The notes under the pieces: model-generated | Told to the model about the DNA's origin: nothing | Database searches by the model: none | What the model saw: the letters and a program-made list of their open reading frames with translations, nothing else | Position numbers and translations under genes: made by a program | Source: Microcaldota archaeon | GTDB taxonomy: Archaea; Micrarchaeota; Micrarchaeia; Micrarchaeales; Micrarchaeaceae | DNA: 64,000 nucleotides | Reading direction: 5' to 3' | NCBI GenBank assembly: GCA_021801355.1 | Contig: JAJYYB010000010.1 | Span: forward strand, 1-64,000 | Shown here: positions 61,688 through 64,000 of the stretch, one piece after another | Position numbering within the stretch: position 1 is the stretch's first letter | Layout of the letters: every line of letters begins with the position of its first letter

Positions 61688-62608
61688 TCAGACGATGGAG
61701 CTCTTTGGCTGTGATGACCAAATCGAACCTATTGCCGAGTATATCAGCTTTGCTGCGAGGTAGTTTGGAGCTATAAGTCCAGGTATAGGACTCAATTCGG
61801 TAAAGTCTATGCCCAGCACGTCCTTAGCCATCATAGAGCCCCTGAGTATATCCTTAAGCTTGGAGTATGTAAGGCCGTTAGGCTCAGGAGTGCCAACGCT
61901 AGGCATCTCGCTAGGATCAAGGACGTCGAGATCGACCGTTATGTAAATGTCCTTAAGCGTGTTGACCCTTATCGCATTTATTATGTCCTGCGTGCTCATG
62001 TTTTGCATGTCTTTCATGTAGAGAATGGAGTCTGGGTATTTCTTTGCGCTCTGTTCGTCTATGCTCCTTACGCCAACGCTGTAGCAGCTATCGGCAAGCT
62101 CCCTCGCCCTTGCAGCGACGCAGGCATGGCAGTATTTTGTGCCGAAAAGCTCATCTCTGGAATCTGAGTGCGCATCGAAATGGATCACCGTGAATTTTTT
62201 GTTGCGCGAAGCGAGAGCTTTTATCGAACCCAACGCAACTGTGTGCTCCCCGCCAATCAGGAGAGGCAGTTTACCATCATCCAGGACTAGGCCGACCTCC
62301 TTCTCGATGCGTTCTACGGTCTTCTCTGGGGAAGAGAAGTCTGGCGCGAGCTCTTCGGTGGTGTATATCCCTGCCTTGCTTATGTCGCCGTTAAACTCCT
62401 CGCTATAGAGCTCCATGTTCCTGCTCGCCTCTATTATGGCGCGCGGACCGTCCCGTGCACCTGATTTGTATGTCACGGTCGAATCGTAAGGTATCGGTAT
62501 CGCAACAACTTTGGATGTTTTGTAGTTTTGTTCCTCGAGGCCGAAAAGGTTGTATGGTGGTGTGGTATTCAGAATTTTCATTATAGCACCTATGGTTTGC
62601 GTTTGCAT
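61688..62608 (-). CDS. speB: Agmatinase/arginase family ureohydrolase (SpeB-like)
   Basis: 306 aa. Cleaves guanidino compounds such as agmatine to putrescine and urea with two Mn ions. Metal ligands are in LIGGEHTVALG, VIHFDAHSDSR and VDLDVLDPSEMP, and the GTPEPNGLTY loop follows. Complete for the family. ATG 62608 (MQTQTIGAIMKIL) may be preceded in function by ATG 62581 (MKILNTTPPYN). Polyamine supply is the likely role, but substrate specificity is not certain from sequence. Confidence 0.92.
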   Translation of the reverse strand: MQTQTIGAIMKILNTTPPYNLFGLEEQNYKTSKVVAIPIPYDSTVTYKSGARDGPRAIIEASRNMELYSEEFNGDISKAGIYTTEELAPDFSSPEKTVERIEKEVGLVLDDGKLPLLIGGEHTVALGSIKALASRNKKFTVIHFDAHSDSRDELFGTKYCHACVAARARELADSCYSVGVRSIDEQSAKKYPDSILYMKDMQNMSTQDIINAIRVNTLKDIYITVDLDVLDPSEMPSVGTPEPNGLTYSKLKDILRGSMMAKDVLGIDFTELSPIPGLIAPNYLAAKLIYSAIGSIWSSQPKSSIV

Positions 62609-62722
62609 TTGCTTCTTATTGAGATACAGATAGCAAGGTTAAAAAAACTGCTTTTAATTATGTATATGCCAGTATAGGCTCTCCATTTTTAATTTTATAT
62701 TGCATATTCCTAGGGTGGGATA

Positions 62723-62998
62723 ATGTCCAATCAAATAAGATGCGCGCATATTCTGGTGAAGAATGAGGCTACAGCACAGGAAGTGTTAGCTAAGCTCAAG
62801 ACCGGGGAAAGCTTCGCCAAGCTTGCAGAGCAGTACTCCTTGGATGGCACCAGGAAACGGGGCGGCGATTTGGGCTTCTTCGGAAGAGGTATGATGGTCA
62901 AATCGTTCGAGGAGGCGGCTTTCAAGCTCAATAAAGGGGACATTTCTGGCGTAGTAAAATCTGAATTTGGATACCATATAATAAAAAGGCTGGAATGA
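62723..62998 (+). CDS. Parvulin-type peptidyl-prolyl isomerase
   Basis: 91 aa, a single PpiC domain without a signal peptide. The fold is complete: [52 protein letters not shown] and [12 protein letters not shown]. It catalyses cis-trans turns at proline peptide bonds in the cytoplasm. The start [11 protein letters not shown] is usual for archaeal/bacterial small parvulins. It ends 1 nt before the convergent glycosyltransferase. Confidence 0.95.
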   Translation: MSNQIRCAHILVKNEATAQEVLAKLKTGESFAKLAEQYSLDGTRKRGGDLGFFGRGMMVKSFEEAAFKLNKGDISGVVKSEFGYHIIKRLE

Positions 62999-62999
62999 A

Positions 63000-64000
63000 T
63001 CATTCCAGGCCGAGCTTTCTGAATATTCTGCCATAGAACTCATTCGTTCTGGCGGCCGAGAACAGCTTAAGGTTCTCTTTGTGCTTTATGTACTTACTTT
63101 TATCGCTGCTCTTTAGTATTTCTATCACCTTGTCTGGCAGTTCCACCTCGGCATCGACCACGCACATGTCTCGTACCTCTTTTGGTATCGGAGAGTAGTC
63201 CGGCAGCACTACCGGCGTGCCCAGGGCTATGCTTTCAAGCGTTATTATGCTCAGCCCTTCGCGCTCTGACATCATAAGGAATAGGCCAGAATCGACTATA
63301 TCTTCGTACAGCTTTGATTTCTTATCGTAGTTATAGAACGGCTTCAGCTTAACGTTTTTCTCTATGCCCATGCGTCTTATCATCTGTCTTATATTGGCTT
63401 CCTCGGGGCCATCGCCTATTATCGTTGCCGTCACATCAGGCATTTTAGAAGCCACCTTGTTTACTATCTTGAGGAATTCATCTATCCTTTTATCCTTTAT
63501 CAGCCTTCCGGAGAACACAATCCCGTGCTTCCTATATTTAGTGGGGCTCCTTTTGATTTTGCTTAGGGCTTCATTGTCTAGCACAGGCGCGAATACGCCG
63601 CCAATCCTGTGCTCACCGATACCTAGTGCCCTCAGCTTATTCTCGACCTCGTAGGACGAGTTTATTGTATACATATCAGCAGAGCCGAAGAAGTACTGGA
63701 CAAAAGCAAACGCAAGCGCGCTTAGGCGCTTGCCCAAATATGCATCCCAGTATTTCTTATCCCATATTTCGGCCACGTCTATGATGAGCTTGCATCCGGT
63801 CAATTTACAGTACAGCTTGACTACTGGCAGGTGCAGATACGGAAAGGCGTTTGCCTCTACCACATCGAATTTATATCCGAAAATCTTTAGCATGTTAATC
63901 GAAAATATGAGCGCGTGACGTATTGATCTCCTGCCATGTGAAAACAGGCGCTCGTAAGAGATTTTGTGGTACGTGTGATAGTTTATGTTTTTATAAGTAA
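63000..64000 (-). CDS. Glycosyltransferase family 1/4-like, 5' end outside window
   Basis: The frame is open from the right edge through to the stop at 63000. An in-frame ATG at 63893 is internal, because the upstream text (NYHTYHKISYERLFSHGRRS) is coherent with GT-B transferase N-terminal folds. The C-terminal domain has VFSGRLIKDKRIDEFLKIV, ATIIGDGPEEANIRQMI and the donor-binding SEREGLSIITLESIALGTPVV with its Glu-x7-Glu pattern. It adds a sugar from a nucleotide donor to glycans or lipid carriers. Acceptor unknown. A neighbour of the lipid-carrier genes to the left. Confidence 0.88.
   Translation of the reverse strand, partial: TYKNINYHTYHKISYERLFSHGRRSIRHALIFSINMLKIFGYKFDVVEANAFPYLHLPVVKLYCKLTGCKLIIDVAEIWDKKYWDAYLGKRLSALAFAFVQYFFGSADMYTINSSYEVENKLRALGIGEHRIGGVFAPVLDNEALSKIKRSPTKYRKHGIVFSGRLIKDKRIDEFLKIVNKVASKMPDVTATIIGDGPEEANIRQMIRRMGIEKNVKLKPFYNYDKKSKLYEDIVDSGLFLMMSEREGLSIITLESIALGTPVVLPDYSPIPKEVRDMCVVDAEVELPDKVIEILKSSDKSKYIKHKENLKLFSAARTNEFYGRIFRKLGLE

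Overview
The window is archaeal. It encodes aIF5B, an archaeal-type S-adenosylmethionine synthetase, Hel308 helicase, an RFC large subunit, archaeal-type AlaRS, CDP-archaeol synthase (CarS), a histone-fold protein, DUF2070 and several KaiC-like ATPases. Promoters are TATA boxes about 25-35 nt upstream of start codons, often implying leaderless mRNAs, and ATA and AGG codons are very common. Compact gene packing and many class III (type IV pilin-like) signal peptides on LamG-type surface proteins suggest a DPANN archaeon, most likely a Micrarchaeota relative. That lineage call is inference.

Layout. 1-10460: the end of a surface protein, two tandem KaiC-like ATPases, a MIP18-family protein, NDK, a membrane protein, aIF5B, a small frameshifted coiled-coil ORF, SAM synthetase, a DUF84 NTPase and Hel308. 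10591-18612: four consecutive genes for very large membrane-anchored LamG/PQQ surface proteins. 18700-25969: SurE, then a reverse-strand Tad/archaellum-like operon (coiled-coil winged-helix protein, secretion ATPase, 242-aa protein, two T2SSF-type membrane proteins). The surface-protein block and this machinery probably build one cell-surface structure.

27051-31369: tRNA-Gln(CTG) carrying an integrated element of about 4.2 kb bounded by 61-nt direct repeats of the tRNA 3' part. The integrase frame is open across both att copies, and an N-terminal fragment with its own promoter lies at the right end, which is the SSV-type split integrase. Cargo: a frameshifted RelE-type toxin and its partner, a GC-rich strongly folded segment, and two paralogous secreted proteins with one and two copies of an unrecognised domain.

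31505-38871: an unusual proteasome-like Ntn-hydrolase, three consecutive TrkA-N proteins, a 624-aa membrane-anchored protein, and a NitT/TauT-type ABC permease plus ATPase. 38879-43406: a detached AAA-associated C-terminal domain protein, then a glycine-rich pilin-like protein flanked by two decayed transposases. 43407-55550: CarS-AlaRS-Exo V, hydrolase, flavin reductase, regulator, a third KaiC-like ATPase with a Cys-rich membrane protein, a DHH phosphoesterase and RFC-L. 55724-60782: a probable lipid-carrier cluster (cis-prenyltransferase, DUF2070, dolichol kinase-like, then histone and GlcNAc-1-P transferase-like). 60860-64000: tRNA-Arg(GCG), two DUF1801 genes, an agmatinase-family enzyme, a parvulin and a glycosyltransferase running off the right edge.

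Calls rest on reading motifs by eye. No alignment, profile search or folding program was run. Three single-base indels in homopolymer runs may be assembly errors.
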